Assembly: GCA_001630475.1 (NCBI GenBank)
Contig: KV419419.1
Coordinates: forward strand, 377,871 to 441,870
Direction of reading: 5' to 3'
From: Sistotremastrum niveocremeum HHB9708
Taxonomy: Eukaryota; Basidiomycota; Agaricomycetes; Sistotremastrales; Sistotremastraceae
DNA: 64,000 bases
Shown here piece by piece: positions 15,839-26,909 of this stretch. The stretch's first letter is position 1. Each line of letters opens with the position of its first letter. The notes under the pieces are model-generated. The model searched no databases and was not told the DNA's origin. It worked only from the letters and a program-made list of their open reading frames with translations. Made by a program: the position numbers and the translations under genes.

Positions 15839-16899
15839 CTATGAGATCTTTGACTTTGACTCGGAGACACCTCGTCGTGCTTGGATGTCCTTTCTTGTCA
15901 TCCTAGTTCCCAATATAACATCCCAATGAATGAAGTATGGCTGACTGAAATTTTTCTTGATACCGATTGCCTTGAAACACAAGGTCAGTCGCGGAGGACA
16001 ATTTAGAATTCAAGAGACGAACCTGATGGTGAATGTCATGATAATCGGCGTTGTTTGAGAAAAGGATTTGCATAGGATCCCAGGGTAGTCTCCAGCCGCA
16101 ATGGTCATCGACCGTTTTCGCGGTAGTAAATGTGAACAGAAGAACGGCTTGTCGTGTCGTCATAAAAGAGAGGGAGTGTGCCATGGCTGTTCCAAGGATG
16201 TCAAGGGCGAACCCTTCGAGTGGATGATTGTACAGCGCTCCAAACGCGTAGGGCACGTAAAGGCGATGGTGCCACGAGTGGAAGTTGCGATAAAGGAAGG
16301 GAACGTTGTGCATCAAGCGATGCAAGGCATATTGCCATGTGTCCACAATTAAACTGCGAGTATTGGTTAAAGGTGGCAAAGATGTCGAATCAGTTCGAAA
16401 CTCACATAGCCCACACGCACTGCAGAACCGGTAGTCCCCACCAATACACCCAGGATATCAATGCTGTTCCATGGTCGCGCAAGATATTCAAAGCGTTTCC
16501 CGTGCCAAGAACAACGATAGCAGCTTGTTGAACGTATGGCGCGAGTCGTCTCATCTCTGTGACATGGTCGACAACTCGAATTTCATCATCATCCAACCAA
16601 TAGGCTCCTACTATGGTCTGTATGATCTGCTGCAGGAAGACGGTGACGATGACCTGCATCTTCGAACACTTGTTTCTGCTCTGGACTTCCGCTGATTCAT
16701 GAATGCGGTATTTCTCCAACCACGGAAATGAAGTTCTGTCCAGGAGCTCGAATAAAATGCTTTCGATCCAGTAGACGACCACGGGAGCCAGAAGGGAGAG
16801 ATTTTTGTCAGAAATAAAAGGGAAAATAGACTCAGAATGAATGTGGTAGAAGGGATAATTGACTGGAAAATCGACCGTGTCCCATGTTGTCCTGTTCAT
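15839..16899 (-). CDS. SUR2: Sphinganine C4-hydroxylase (fatty acid hydroxylase superfamily)
   Basis: Exons 16899-16406, 16353-16023 and 15970-15839 encode 318 residues. The three histidine boxes of the di-iron membrane hydroxylases are all present: HRLMH (176-180), HSWHH (190-194) and HDIHH (270-274). The SUR2-type segment YNHPLEGFALDILGT lies between boxes two and three, and the C-terminal IKKNFSQPYFIHWDVILGTR follows. The enzyme hydroxylates the C4 position of sphinganine or dihydroceramide to make phytosphingosine in the ER. Hydrophobic stretches in the first half fit membrane spans. It lies 277 bp upstream of crtYB on the same strand; the two pathways share only the ER membrane. Confidence 0.93.
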
Positions 16900-17319
16900 G
16901 GCGGTGGGGCAACAGGGAGTGCTGTTTACGTCATCAAATCTTTTTCTATATGTCCGGCGTCGGCGCTTCCCGGCCGGCTCGGCAGTCCTCGCTAGGCATT
17001 CCCGACATCTTCCGGATGATGGCTAATTGGTTGTGCCTAGACTTTATCCACCATTCAGCTGCGCAATGAATCACTTCGTATTGTATACATCTGAAATGAC
17101 TTGATTCCGTAGCACTCTAGCAACTTATTATGGATACTTAATCCGCAGGGTCGACTCTGATGGGTCTTTGGCTTGACCTCAGACAACCTCAGGCTTCAAC
17201 TCAGGTCTGACTTTCAAGTTCAAGGCTAATTCAACCTCGAAAGTGGGTGGTTCGACTTGCCATTTGACCTGTTCATGAACTCCAAGCACTCTTTAGGAAT
17301 TTATTCTTGATATTTATCA
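16900..17319. promoter_or_regulatory. Divergent promoter region of SUR2 and WD40 gene 1
   Basis: These 420 bp separate two divergent start codons and must contain both promoters. No clear TATA box was picked out with confidence. An AT-rich stretch directly precedes the ATG at 17320. Confidence 0.5.
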
Positions 17320-18711
17320 ATGTCCCAAGTCCCGAAAGTGACTCCTCGCCGTTCTGGCGTGCCAGTCTACTCTGCAGACTTTTTCAAGACTTACGTCCAC
17401 AAAGTCGGTCTGCCATTCTCTGTTGATGGAAAGCCGGCGACATGGGCGGATGTTGTCACAAATCCCCCTGAAGGCGGCCCCTCAGTTCAGGGACAGGAGT
17501 CTTCGACGCTCGAGTTCACATCTCCTCCCGCATCGACCGCATTCAATAATCAGGAGACTCTTCTGGCCGTCGCGGTCGGACGTGAAGTCAGAGTTTACAA
17601 CTTTCCAGAACTCACTCTACATGCCCGCTCAGACGAATATCTGGGTGATGTCGGCAATATTCGATTTCATCCCGATGGCAGACTGCTGGCTGTCGCGGCG
17701 ACTGAAAGGAAGGAACGTCGTCTGATCCATACTGTCTCACTTTGGGACATTGCTTCACCTCCTTCCGCTACGCCCGAAACCGTCAGGTCGAACGTCACCG
17801 CGGAAATATATGGAGCCGCTCGCAAGGCTCTCCAGGAGCAAGCAGGTTGGACAACCGAGTACCTCGACACGAGCGGGCTTCACGATTCTCTACAACAACT
17901 TATCAAAGCCTCGATCATCACATATGATCAGCAGAATCGATACACGTTGGAGGGGACATTTCCTCACGATGACCCATTCATTCTCGACGGTTCCCTCCTG
18001 ATCTATGTGAAAGATAGATCTACCCTAGTGGCGACAGATACGGAAACGAAAGCCGAAAGATGGTCGTACTCGCATGAAGATGCGATAATGTGGGCGGGTG
18101 TCTCCCCCGATGGAAGCGTATTAGCTTCTGTATCCTGGGACCACACTGTTCAGCTTCGAGATCCCCGTTCTGGAGAACACATCCGCACACTCACCGGGCC
18201 TACGGGTCAAAATTGGGTCGCTGCCTTCTCGCCTGACAGCTCTCTCATCGCCTGCGGCTCAGGCGATCAGAAGATCCACATCTGGAAGGTCGATACCGGA
18301 GAACCCGTTCATACCTTGACCGGATTCCCTGGTTGGATTCGCTCCATATCCTTCAGCCCTGACGGTAAGCACCTCGCCGCTGGATCTGGCCAAGCGACTT
18401 TCTGTATATTCGATGTCGAGTCTGGCCGCGAAGAGCAGAAATGGCAGGTTGACAAGAGCGACCCCATGGGCTTGACATTTATTGAAATCGGAGACGTCAA
18501 ATATACTGGGCAGGGAGATAAAGTAGGGTTCAAAGGTACAGACAGAACCATAACTGTCTATGATCAAGACAGGAATGTTATGTGGGAAATTAGTCGAGTT
18601 CCCGGTACTAGTACGGGACAGAGTGGAAATTTCTTGTTCACGTCGGATGGACAGAAGGTAGTTTCAGCGGACGCTGATAACAGAATCCGAGTCTGGGATT
18701 TGAGGGGTTGA
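17320..18711 (+). CDS. WD40-repeat protein, paralog 1
   Basis: An intronless frame encodes 463 residues, unusual beside intron-rich neighbours. A conserved N-terminal leader (FFKTYVHKVGLPFS, ATWADVVTNP) precedes a beta-propeller from about residue 60 to the end. WD40 blades are visible as WDHTVQLRDPRSGEHIRTL, SGDQKIHIWKVDTGE and a final DNRIRVWDL. The second copy at 22251-23738 is similar along its whole length. WD40 propellers are protein-interaction platforms; no specific role can be given. This copy has no signal peptide and should be cytosolic or nuclear. Confidence 0.85.
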   Translation: MSQVPKVTPRRSGVPVYSADFFKTYVHKVGLPFSVDGKPATWADVVTNPPEGGPSVQGQESSTLEFTSPPASTAFNNQETLLAVAVGREVRVYNFPELTLHARSDEYLGDVGNIRFHPDGRLLAVAATERKERRLIHTVSLWDIASPPSATPETVRSNVTAEIYGAARKALQEQAGWTTEYLDTSGLHDSLQQLIKASIITYDQQNRYTLEGTFPHDDPFILDGSLLIYVKDRSTLVATDTETKAERWSYSHEDAIMWAGVSPDGSVLASVSWDHTVQLRDPRSGEHIRTLTGPTGQNWVAAFSPDSSLIACGSGDQKIHIWKVDTGEPVHTLTGFPGWIRSISFSPDGKHLAAGSGQATFCIFDVESGREEQKWQVDKSDPMGLTFIEIGDVKYTGQGDKVGFKGTDRTITVYDQDRNVMWEISRVPGTSTGQSGNFLFTSDGQKVVSADADNRIRVWDLRG

Positions 18712-19531
18712 GAATACTGGTACGATGGTTCCTGCTCGAGGTATCAGAGTCCTCACCATTAAGCAGATCATAAGTACAATGTCCATTTCACATCTCGCAC
18801 TTTTATAATCCCTATATATGTTCATGGATCCAACCGAGCCGCTCTAGATCAAGCTTATTTCTTCTTACTAGAATGGTTGAAAATTTATTTTCTATGAGAG
18901 GGACCGAGCGCAATCTGATATCTACAACACATGTACTGACATTGGTTGATTTGATTTAACTTTAACTGTGACTTCCCTCGCTGAGGATTTGACGACGGGG
19001 ACCATCAGCGTGTATAAACCTGATATGAGGAAGCAACTCACATGTGGCAAAGAACCCTCTGTTGTATCGACAGCGGCTCGTCGACAGACAGCAAAGGGTC
19101 ATGGACCAAAGTGTCCGGATTTCCAAACTGAAGGACCGCTACACATGTGAACAATCATGCTGGTATAAATTCGAAGAAGGATTGGTTACTACAGAACGTT
19201 GGACTTTACTGCGACGTACCGATCCGACGAGGGTGAGCTTCTTCTGAAATGATTCATCAAATCAGCGGAATCAACGTGCGATGCATATAGGACGTACCCC
19301 CGTGGGGACGGTGATTAGGATGGGTCGCGTTGCAAGTGAAAGAAATCAGGCCTTTGTGAGAGCTACTGGAGCACGCACCTTGCTAGGGTTCACGCAGACT
19401 GAGACCTGAGCTCGAGGTTTGACGCAGATGATCCTCAACTGACTGAATCGTTTACACTTACGTGCACTGTCACCAGTCAGAGAGGGGGGATGCACGACTC
19501 TCGGTGTCCAACTCTGAGCGGTGAATTCCCT
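18712..19531. other. Gap downstream of WD40 gene 1
   Basis: The AT-rich first part is the 3' region of WD40 gene 1. The rest has only short frames without recognisable similarity. Confidence 0.4.
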
Positions 19532-19672
19532 GGGCCCGTCCACAACAGTATACCTGTTGCCGTGTTTTAAACCGAGTAACCGCCCACCGATGTACCTCAG
19601 CGATAGAGAATGGCAAAACAAGGAGCTGAATGCGGGGAGTCAGCTGTAGTGTGTGGAACGGGGAAGGGCTGC
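19532..19672 (-). repeat. Dispersed repeat A, copy 2
   Basis: This stretch is related to 2019-2152 and 50207-50358. Shared landmarks on the sense strand are CCCTTCCCCGTTCC and GGCAACAGGTATACTGTTGTGG. Upstream on the sense strand lies CTCTATAAAAGCC (about 19690-19705), a good TATA-like sequence, so this copy could be transcribed by RNA polymerase II. Confidence 0.5.
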
Positions 19673-22250
19673 GAATCTGTGAGCTCCAAGGGGTTTGGCT
19701 TTTATAGAGAAATTCTGTTTTCCTCACGGAGTTGAGAATGAATTCAAATTCCGCGTATTATGGGAGTTCTATTCGATTACTGCTGAAGCTTGAAGGGCAT
19801 CAATTTTTGGCCGCTAGTTTTGCTGGAATATTCGTCGTAATTTCGTCGCCGAGGAGGCCGAAAGAAGACTTGATGAGGCGGAGTTCGAAATAGACTTGCC
19901 CTTGACTTTGGTTGCGATTGTTATCATTCTTGGACAACCGATTTACCCTCTTTGTCTGGCGGTATCTTTTCAGAAAATTCAGCATTTCAATGGGCGCGCC
20001 AAACTCCGCAAATTTCTTCGATAAATGACTTCGACCCACCAAGAAATGCATCCTGTTCAATCTTGGAACAGACGTAAGGATCGAATACACGACGCATTCG
20101 ATAAAGAAGTGGGCGAAGATCGTTCGAAAGCATTTTGAATATCGACCGACAGGCACAAATGAGGTCATGATCCTTGAAAGTATCTCCTTAGTTGATTGTC
20201 CCTTTGAGGTGCTGAGTCCGAGGTCACGCCTGTTACGAGTTCGTAAAGTTTCCAATGTATCATGATGACGAGCACGATAAGGCATTTATTGAGAACAGCA
20301 GAACGAAGAGCACGACGGAGACCGCTTGTGAACCTCGAAGGGACTTCGATAATGAATCTGGTGTTTGAGGCTCATGAACGGCTTCGCGGTTTGAACTGTC
20401 TGATGGATCCGTTGATGCGTCTCCGGAGCTGCAGAAAAATGAACAATAAATAGAAAGACGACTGAACGACTGACAACAATGGCAGGCCTTCAAGATACTG
20501 CAGAGGAGCAGGTCGTGACAGAGCTTTTCCATCGCCGAAGAGACAACAAGACAACACTTTCTAAAAGGGCGGCGACGCGCACACCTGAGTAGTGAATTTC
20601 TGAGAGGCATTGCAATGTGACAGACGTTGAGGCTTTGGCAAATATAGTAGAGCCCGGGTCCCCAATTGACCAGACGAAGTTGGAGGAATCAGAGCGTGAC
20701 GAAAGATAGCGATTTGAAAGTCTGAATCCACAGGATGCTGATGCGACGCAGAAGCACAACTAGAGTCTGGGAAGTTCATAGAATGATCGTCAGCATGAGA
20801 GCATCCGACTTGGGCGAGAGGCCACATCGTACTGACTCGAAGATGTCATGAGCTATCATCTGCCAAAGGGTAGATCTCAGTCATGAGATCGATTGGACGA
20901 CTCCAGCAGAGTAAGCTTCAAGAACAGCATGGCTCTCCGGACGAGACTTCGTAGGGGACGTTGATCAAGTTCGGCGGCAGAGAAATTTCGATCCGCGTTG
21001 GTTTTATGATTTGCTGTCAAGCGGGTCGATGAGAGGCATGCAAGCTTGATGTAGTAGATAGCGCACTGGAGATGGGAAGATGGCTACATCCACTCGAGCG
21101 ACTCATGAAGGCATCGCCATCCAGTTATGGCTAATCATACTGTGTCTCGAATCCGTGGCCCTCCACAGCTGCTTCCGTGTCTTTGATTGTTCATTCGAGG
21201 GCTGGGGAGTGACGCATTACTGGTAATTTTCGACAGCCTTGAGTCTTTTGACTCGCGGCGGATCAGGTGGCAAGAGTAAACGCATTGATGCTCGCAGGAT
21301 CATAAGGCCATAGAAAGTTTCAGAAGAAACATTCGAACAGAACTCAAGGGTGCGTTGGTCAAGAGAGAGACGTCCAGCCAAGTGTCGATGATTGTGCGAG
21401 CAAGACATCCCCAAGGCCGTCGCCGACAGCTTATCCGGCACCAACAGCTTTGTAAATCGACGCTCATTCGTTGCCCACCAGCATTCCTTCACCGCGGTCC
21501 GATAGATAGCTCAGAAGTTGATGTGAGTCACGTTTCAACTGCGGCTCGACTCAATTGATCATTTCTGTGAACAGGCACAAAGAATCTCAATTCACTGTTT
21601 TCGACAAGCAGGTCGCCAATTCCGCAGTTTCGAGTTCTCCTCGAAGTCTCTCAGTCATGCTACACGTCACGATAATTTACTGAGCTCAGCCGTAGTTTGG
21701 TATGCGTCTGATGCAACTTCCGGGACTGCCATTAGGCTCATTGAACGATTGCTTTCACAGAGCAGGTCGACTGGCTCGCAACTAGGATGTCGTCGTCCTA
21801 TTCCCAAGACTGTCTTGAACGCATGCATTAATCCGCATTGACATTCGTCGCTCTGGACATCTGCCGTGAGTATACTATTGCGATTCTACGATATTCTGCG
21901 TTCTCATCCTCACCGCAGCTGAGTCGTGACCTCGAGCATCGTGCGGTCCATCAGATTTCAAGTTCACTTCCAGCGCCGGTGCCCTGCTCAGGCTCCAGGG
22001 CTTCTACATTCAAAGATACTATCGTGTATTGGATCCGCAGCTTTCGGAGTCTCAACCAATGAAGGGATCTTTATGATTAAAGGAGAGGCACCCGCTCCGG
22101 CGCCGAGCTTCACTTCCTCCCAACCATCCTCGTTGCATCAAGCCTCCAACCTCAGCAATCGATACACGGAGCAGCAAGTGGCGTTGGTGGGTTCCTTCAT
22201 TCTCATTCCATTTTCTTCTTGTGAATATTGTCATCGTCTTCAGACTGAAC
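19673..22250. other. Gap between the WD40 paralogs; unresolved or decayed coding remnants
   Basis: The longest minus-strand frame (19800-20285, 161 codons) and frames at 20260-20827 and 21217-21492 look partly protein-like but match nothing I can name and do not join into one product. On the + strand a short frame near 21080-21210 (MATSTRATHEGIAIQLWLII) has a weak F-box-like start. The stretch probably holds remnants of decayed genes plus the promoter of WD40 gene 2 at its right end. Confidence 0.3.
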
Positions 22251-23738
22251 ATGCGGTTGCCAATATTTCTTACACCCTTTCTCTGCGCGAATGCTATCAG
22301 TGCATTCTCGCTTTCCAACCCCTTTGGAAAAGCTGTCAGTCGTGACCAAGAGCCGCTCAAAAATGAGGCTGCGGAAGGCGGTCACTCTATGACGTCGATT
22401 GAATTCTTCCGCACGTACCAACACAAGGTCTCGCGCCCTTTCTCCGCCAATGGTACCGAAGCTTCGTGGGCGGACACCGTCACTAATCCAGGCGGAGGTC
22501 CACTCAAACCTGGACAGGAGATAGGCAGTATCCCCATTCCTCCCCATCCCAACGCCAAACACATTGTTCTCAATCAACAGGCCTCTCTCCTCGCCATCTC
22601 GACCGGCTCCGAAGTTCGCTTGTACAAGTATCCATGCCTCACTTTTGTGAAGAGCTTGGACGATCAGGTCGGCGTCGTCGACAAGCTTGCGTTTTCTCCC
22701 GATGGACGCACTCTCGTCATTGCAGAGTCGACGCTTGGTCAAAGGGATGCCGTTATCTCCTTTTACGATCTGAACCACCCTCCCTCTCACACTCCTGCCG
22801 ATAAAAGACTCGAAGTCATCAACGAAGTGTGGCGAGCAACTGTACTCGCTCTCGAACAGCATGCAGACTGGAATGCTGGTGATTTCGCATCTAGCGATCT
22901 CTCTGGATCACTCCAGACAGTGCTGAGAGATGCCATGGTGCGACGCGATCAACGATATAATACAGTACTTTCCGGATCCCTTTCATCTTTCGAATCGCCC
23001 GTCTTCTCTCCAGATGGCTCCATTCTCCTTTACCAACCCACGCGTACCACTCTCGCAGCTTGGGACATCAAAGAGCGGAAGGAGATTTGGTCTTACTCTC
23101 ATTCTGATGCCATAATGGCATCCGAGGTCAGCCCTGACGGACGTCTGGTCGCTTCTTCAGCTTGGGACCAGACCGTCCAGATCAGAAACATCATCACCGG
23201 CGAACTCATCCACACCCTCGTCGGCGCGCACGGACAAAATTGGGCCGTGAAGTTCTCTCCCGATAGCTCACTAGTCGCAGGTGGCTCCGGCGATCAAACG
23301 CTTCGCCTCTGGGACGTCAATTCCGGCAAGCTCATTCAGGCATTCGACGGATTCCGCGGATGGATCAGATCCATCTCTTTCAGCGATAATCTGCGCTACG
23401 TATCAGCCGGAGCGTCAGGCGGTCATCTCCGTATTTTCGACATTAAGGATGGGAAGGAAGTTCAGCGATGGGAAGTTGATATCTCGGGCAGGTGGACTAG
23501 AGGGTTCATCGAAACGAGGGGAGTTCGGTATCTTGATACGGACACCGTTGCTTTCTCCACCTCTGATGGTACTATCACGGTCTATGACGCGAAAGAGAAC
23601 GTTAAGTGGGAGATCGCTCGGAGATGGGATGGCGCTAGTTTCCCTGGTGGATTCGTTCAGATTCCGGATGGTAAACGAATCATCAGTTTGGATGCGGATG
23701 CTACGGTCAGAGTCTGGGAGTTGAAGCGGGCGGATTGA
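22251..23738 (+). CDS. WD40-repeat protein, paralog 2, with signal-peptide-like N-terminus
   Basis: An intronless frame from the first ATG at 22251 encodes 495 residues. The frame is open upstream but without an ATG. The first 20 residues (MRLPIFLTPFLCANAISAFS) form a hydrophobic stretch like a cleavable signal peptide, absent from paralog 1. The shared leader (FFRTYQHKVSRPFS, ASWADTVTNP) and propeller follow, with blades such as WDQTVQIRNI, SGDQTLRLWDVNSGK and a closing VRVWELKRAD. If the leader works, this would be a secreted or ER-lumen propeller, odd for a WD40 protein. The alternative start at 22389 (MTSIEFF) would remove the leader and make it cytosolic like paralog 1. Confidence 0.8.
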   Translation: MRLPIFLTPFLCANAISAFSLSNPFGKAVSRDQEPLKNEAAEGGHSMTSIEFFRTYQHKVSRPFSANGTEASWADTVTNPGGGPLKPGQEIGSIPIPPHPNAKHIVLNQQASLLAISTGSEVRLYKYPCLTFVKSLDDQVGVVDKLAFSPDGRTLVIAESTLGQRDAVISFYDLNHPPSHTPADKRLEVINEVWRATVLALEQHADWNAGDFASSDLSGSLQTVLRDAMVRRDQRYNTVLSGSLSSFESPVFSPDGSILLYQPTRTTLAAWDIKERKEIWSYSHSDAIMASEVSPDGRLVASSAWDQTVQIRNIITGELIHTLVGAHGQNWAVKFSPDSSLVAGGSGDQTLRLWDVNSGKLIQAFDGFRGWIRSISFSDNLRYVSAGASGGHLRIFDIKDGKEVQRWEVDISGRWTRGFIETRGVRYLDTDTVAFSTSDGTITVYDAKENVKWEIARRWDGASFPGGFVQIPDGKRIISLDADATVRVWELKRAD

Positions 23739-23956
23739 GAGGGTTCGCCGAGGGACTCAGCAAATAATTAAAGCGCTTCATTCGATGTTTCCTGTAGTAA
23801 AACGATCACCACAAGAAAAATTATGTATTTATATTCGCAGTCAAATCGAGCTTTTTGAAATGGGGTTGAATCAATTGATCCTGGCTCGACGGACCCCTTA
23901 GTCGATGTCGCACATATCCAGATAAAAAGATAGCGCTGATGAAGCAGCCTCCGTAA

Positions 23957-24572
23957 TTAAGCTGAATTTCTACGGAATAGACGCCCGAACGCATTGAACA
24001 CACGCAGTCTCTTGCTCTTCTTCGCCTTAGGAGATCGAGAAGAATAGCTTTGTGGTTCTTGGTCGATGTGATATTGGAGAGGTCTATGGCATCGAGGAGG
24101 TGTCTCTCGCATCATGAACGCGTCAATCATCTGCAGACATGTGGTACTTGAATCGAAATCTACATCTTTCTCAATTGCCTCGACGCGGCATTGCGGCTGA
24201 TGGTCAGACGTGACCGTCAAGAGGTAAGATGGACCATCTGCGGTGACGATTCTTAACGATCGCAGAGCGGTATATTGGGTCGCGGCATTGTCGGATAAGA
24301 TCTCCTGAATATTTGAGAGCGACACGGACTGAGACTGGGTGAATGCTTGGAGGTGTTTCAGGGCGGGGAAGCGATTCAAGCATTCAACGATCAGATTGTC
24401 TGACAACATGCTTCGCGAGAGAAAGAGGTTCTCAAGCGGTGGCAGCGGAGCGGCGATCCAGTCTAGAACTGCTGTCAAGTCGTCTGGGACTTGGTCTAGA
24501 GCTAGACACTCTAGAGAGGGGAAGCATACAGAGGAGACAAAGGAAAGGATGGGCCACGGGCCAGCGAGGTGT
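23957..24572 (-). CDS. 3' part of an F-box/LRR-type gene
   Basis: The frame ending at 23957 encodes leucine-rich repeats (LAGPWPILSFVSSVCFPSLE, LTAVLDWIAAPLPPLENLFL, FPALKHLQAF) and a basic tail (KAKKSKRLRVFNAFGRLFRR). The exon begins after a possible splice acceptor (ACACTAG) at about 24573, directly beside the GACCGGT-rich foldback element at 24589-24758. I could not find a convincing upstream exon with an F-box. Either the foldback element sits in an intron, or the gene has been truncated by it. Confidence 0.5.
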
Positions 24573-24588
24573 AGCTAGTGTTCCGAAG

Positions 24589-24758
24589 TCCGGTCGTGGC
24601 GACCGGAAGCGACCGGCAACCACAACCGGACCGACCCCGGTCGTGACCGGACTGGCGGTTGCGGTCACACCGATTTTTGATCAGTCGCGGTCTACGGTCA
24701 GTAGGAGGGTTGGAATTTGCAGCAACCGGTCGTGACCGGTCATGACCGGTCACGACCG
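24589..24758. mobile_element. GACCGGT-rich foldback element, copy 1
   Basis: About 170 bp built of repeated CGGTCGTGACCGG, GACCGGTCATGACCGGTC and GCGACCGG units that can fold back. It shares motifs and overall design with 26473-26660, including a central T-run (ATTTTTG) flanked by inverted GCGGTTG/CGGTC blocks. No coding capacity. It resembles a diverged MITE or foldback element. Confidence 0.6.
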
Positions 24759-26472
24759 ATACAAAGCACGATCAAGTATGACATGCCCGGATCCGCAGAT
24801 TTTTTCAAGAGAACGGATGTTGGAAGCACGTCGAGTGAAGGGAAGATTCAAGAAAGCTTATCGGAAAGGCAAGGGATATTAGACACGGCAGAATATTCGA
24901 CGATGTTGCAGTGAAGAGATGAATCTGTATATACAGACATGCTGGGCACGAGCAATAACAATCAGCATTCAACTGGCCCGAAAAATATCGCAATGACGCA
25001 CCATATATAACCGCTTCCAACTGACACAATTCTATTGACGTATCTCTCCGACACATATTGTAGCTCCCCGCCCTCCATCTCCGACTTTTGCAATAGGCCC
25101 CTTGCCCGGTTTCCGAGTGAACTAGCGTGAGCAAGGTGGTACGGTCGCGAAGGCAGAGACTGACGGACAGGTCAAATAAGACTGGTGAGTAAGGACCTTG
25201 GCATGTGGGATGAGAGTCGAGAAACAGCTAGGAGCCAGCGAGAAACAAGAGGAGGATATGGAAGAGCACGCGGCAGCCTGAGCGTAGCGGCAAGAAGACG
25301 TGTCAGCTTCAAAAAAGAACGAACTAGACGCGCAGTTTTGAGACAAGAGACTCGGATCGTAGCGATTGAATGGCGACGTTAGGGAGACGGGATTGGGCGA
25401 GCGATCCTAACAAATCGTTCGTATTATCTTGCGATTTGAAGCCAACGATACAGAGGACGCGTTGGCGGAGCTTGAATTACGCACAGCCGTCACCGTTCAA
25501 CCTCGGGTGAATTCGGAATGCACACTGTCAACCTCCAGCTCACTCGTTGCCACATGCTAGCTCTATCCTTGCTGTTTCGTTCCTGTTGGTGGTATCCCCA
25601 GCGCATCATTGAGACTTCGAACGCGCATTTGGTGGCAAAGGCACAAAGTTGACAGTCGAAAATGTTGAACAGACGGAATGCATGCGTAAGTCTTCTCCAT
25701 TCTGGATGTCGATTGTTGTTCTAATGTGCAACCATGGTAGCTTTCTTCAAGACGCTGACATCTTCGCTCATCGACGTCTCCCCCCCTCACATCTCACTTT
25801 CTCCCACATCATTCCTCTTCGTTCGAAAAGAGCTGGCTCCGCTTCCTAACAGTGTCGAACACTCCTGCTCCTTCCTCTCAAATCCATCTCTGCACAATTT
25901 TTGTGCAGAAATGCGTGCCTGGCAAGTCGGTGCGACGTTGGAGGGCTGATGCGACATGCATGTCGTGGAAACAGAGGAGGCGGGGTTGGCATGGACTGGT
26001 GGTGACGAGGTACGTATACCATACTTGTTCTTCCACCTTTTCTGACTACGCCTTCCATCTATTGATTTTCAACTCCCATCGTTCTCGTGGTCCGCTCGTC
26101 CATCCTCCGACCAAGAGATCTAACGTCAAGGCATCGACACAGTCACACACTCGAACTCCCATCCCAACCTTCGTTGTCGATAGCATCATCGCATCTGATG
26201 CTATCCTTGCCCGCATACGAACAAGATCGACTCACATCTATGCCAGACAATTATTTGACCCGGTCTCGAACAACCTCAGACTCGGACCGAAGACTCGGAC
26301 CAAGGTACGAGTCTTAGTAAACTTCGACGAGTCACCATTTCGTGCTCATTAGCAGGCAGCATCTGGAAGGTACGAACAAGTTGTGCATGCATCAGACACA
26401 GAAGATAGTATTAGCTGGTTGTAAATACAGATGTAATATTATTGCTGCAAATTGTCTATGGAAAATGTACAG
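24759..26472. other. Gap between the two foldback elements
   Basis: Many short frames lie on both strands; the longest is + 25852-26352 (166 codons). None has recognisable similarity. A short F-box-like flavour near 26160-26310 is too weak to call. No exon chain could be built. Confidence 0.35.
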
Positions 26473-26660
26473 CAACCGGTCAAGCAACCGGTCAAGGAGA
26501 CAACCGGTCACTGGACCGAGACCGGACCGGCAACCTGCGGTCATGACCGTAGACCGCGGTTGCAGTTGCCGGTCGAGCATTTTTGGTGCGACCGGCGACC
26601 GATATCGGTCTCCGGTCATGACCGCAGGTTGCCGGTCCGGTCTCGGTCCAGTGACCGGAC
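26473..26660. mobile_element. GACCGGT-rich foldback element, copy 2, with perfect 46-bp arms
   Basis: Bases 26504-26549 and 26613-26658 are exact reverse complements over 46 bp. The 63-bp spacer is itself largely palindromic (AGACCG/CGGTCT, TTGCCGGTCG/CGACCGGCGA) around a loop AGCATTTTTGGTG. Extra CAACCGGTCA units extend the left side. No coding capacity. It is a probable foldback or MITE-type element, lying about 16 bp from the outer edge of the inverted duplication at 26676. Confidence 0.75.
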
Positions 26661-26909
26661 CTCGGAACCCTATGCATGACTCCTTCTCCTGCCTTAGAGA
26701 GTGAATTGACCTCAGATCGCCTTCTCGAAAAATGGCTGAGATATATGGCTATAACCAGGTAACTCAGAATACAGCGATGATGATATCAGGCGCGTCGGTG
26801 ATCCAGCTGATCCAATTACATAATTGACCCAACACTGCATCGACGCGTCACGTAACGCGCCTCTTTTAGTAGCGAACGTTCAAGTCAAGCCCACACAAGG
26901 CCTAAGGAT

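Noticed and set aside
19800-20285. Minus-strand frame of 161 codons, briefly considered as a cullin-like remnant
   Set aside because: The resemblance was in another frame, short, and lacked any cullin signature motif.
22221-22250. Upstream extension of WD40 paralog 2
   Set aside because: It would start at a GTG codon, which is not used as a start in fungal nuclear genes. The first ATG is at 22251.
24717-24914. + strand frame MPGSADFFKRTDVGSTSSEG at the foldback element
   Set aside because: Starts inside the repeat, is short, and has no recognisable family.
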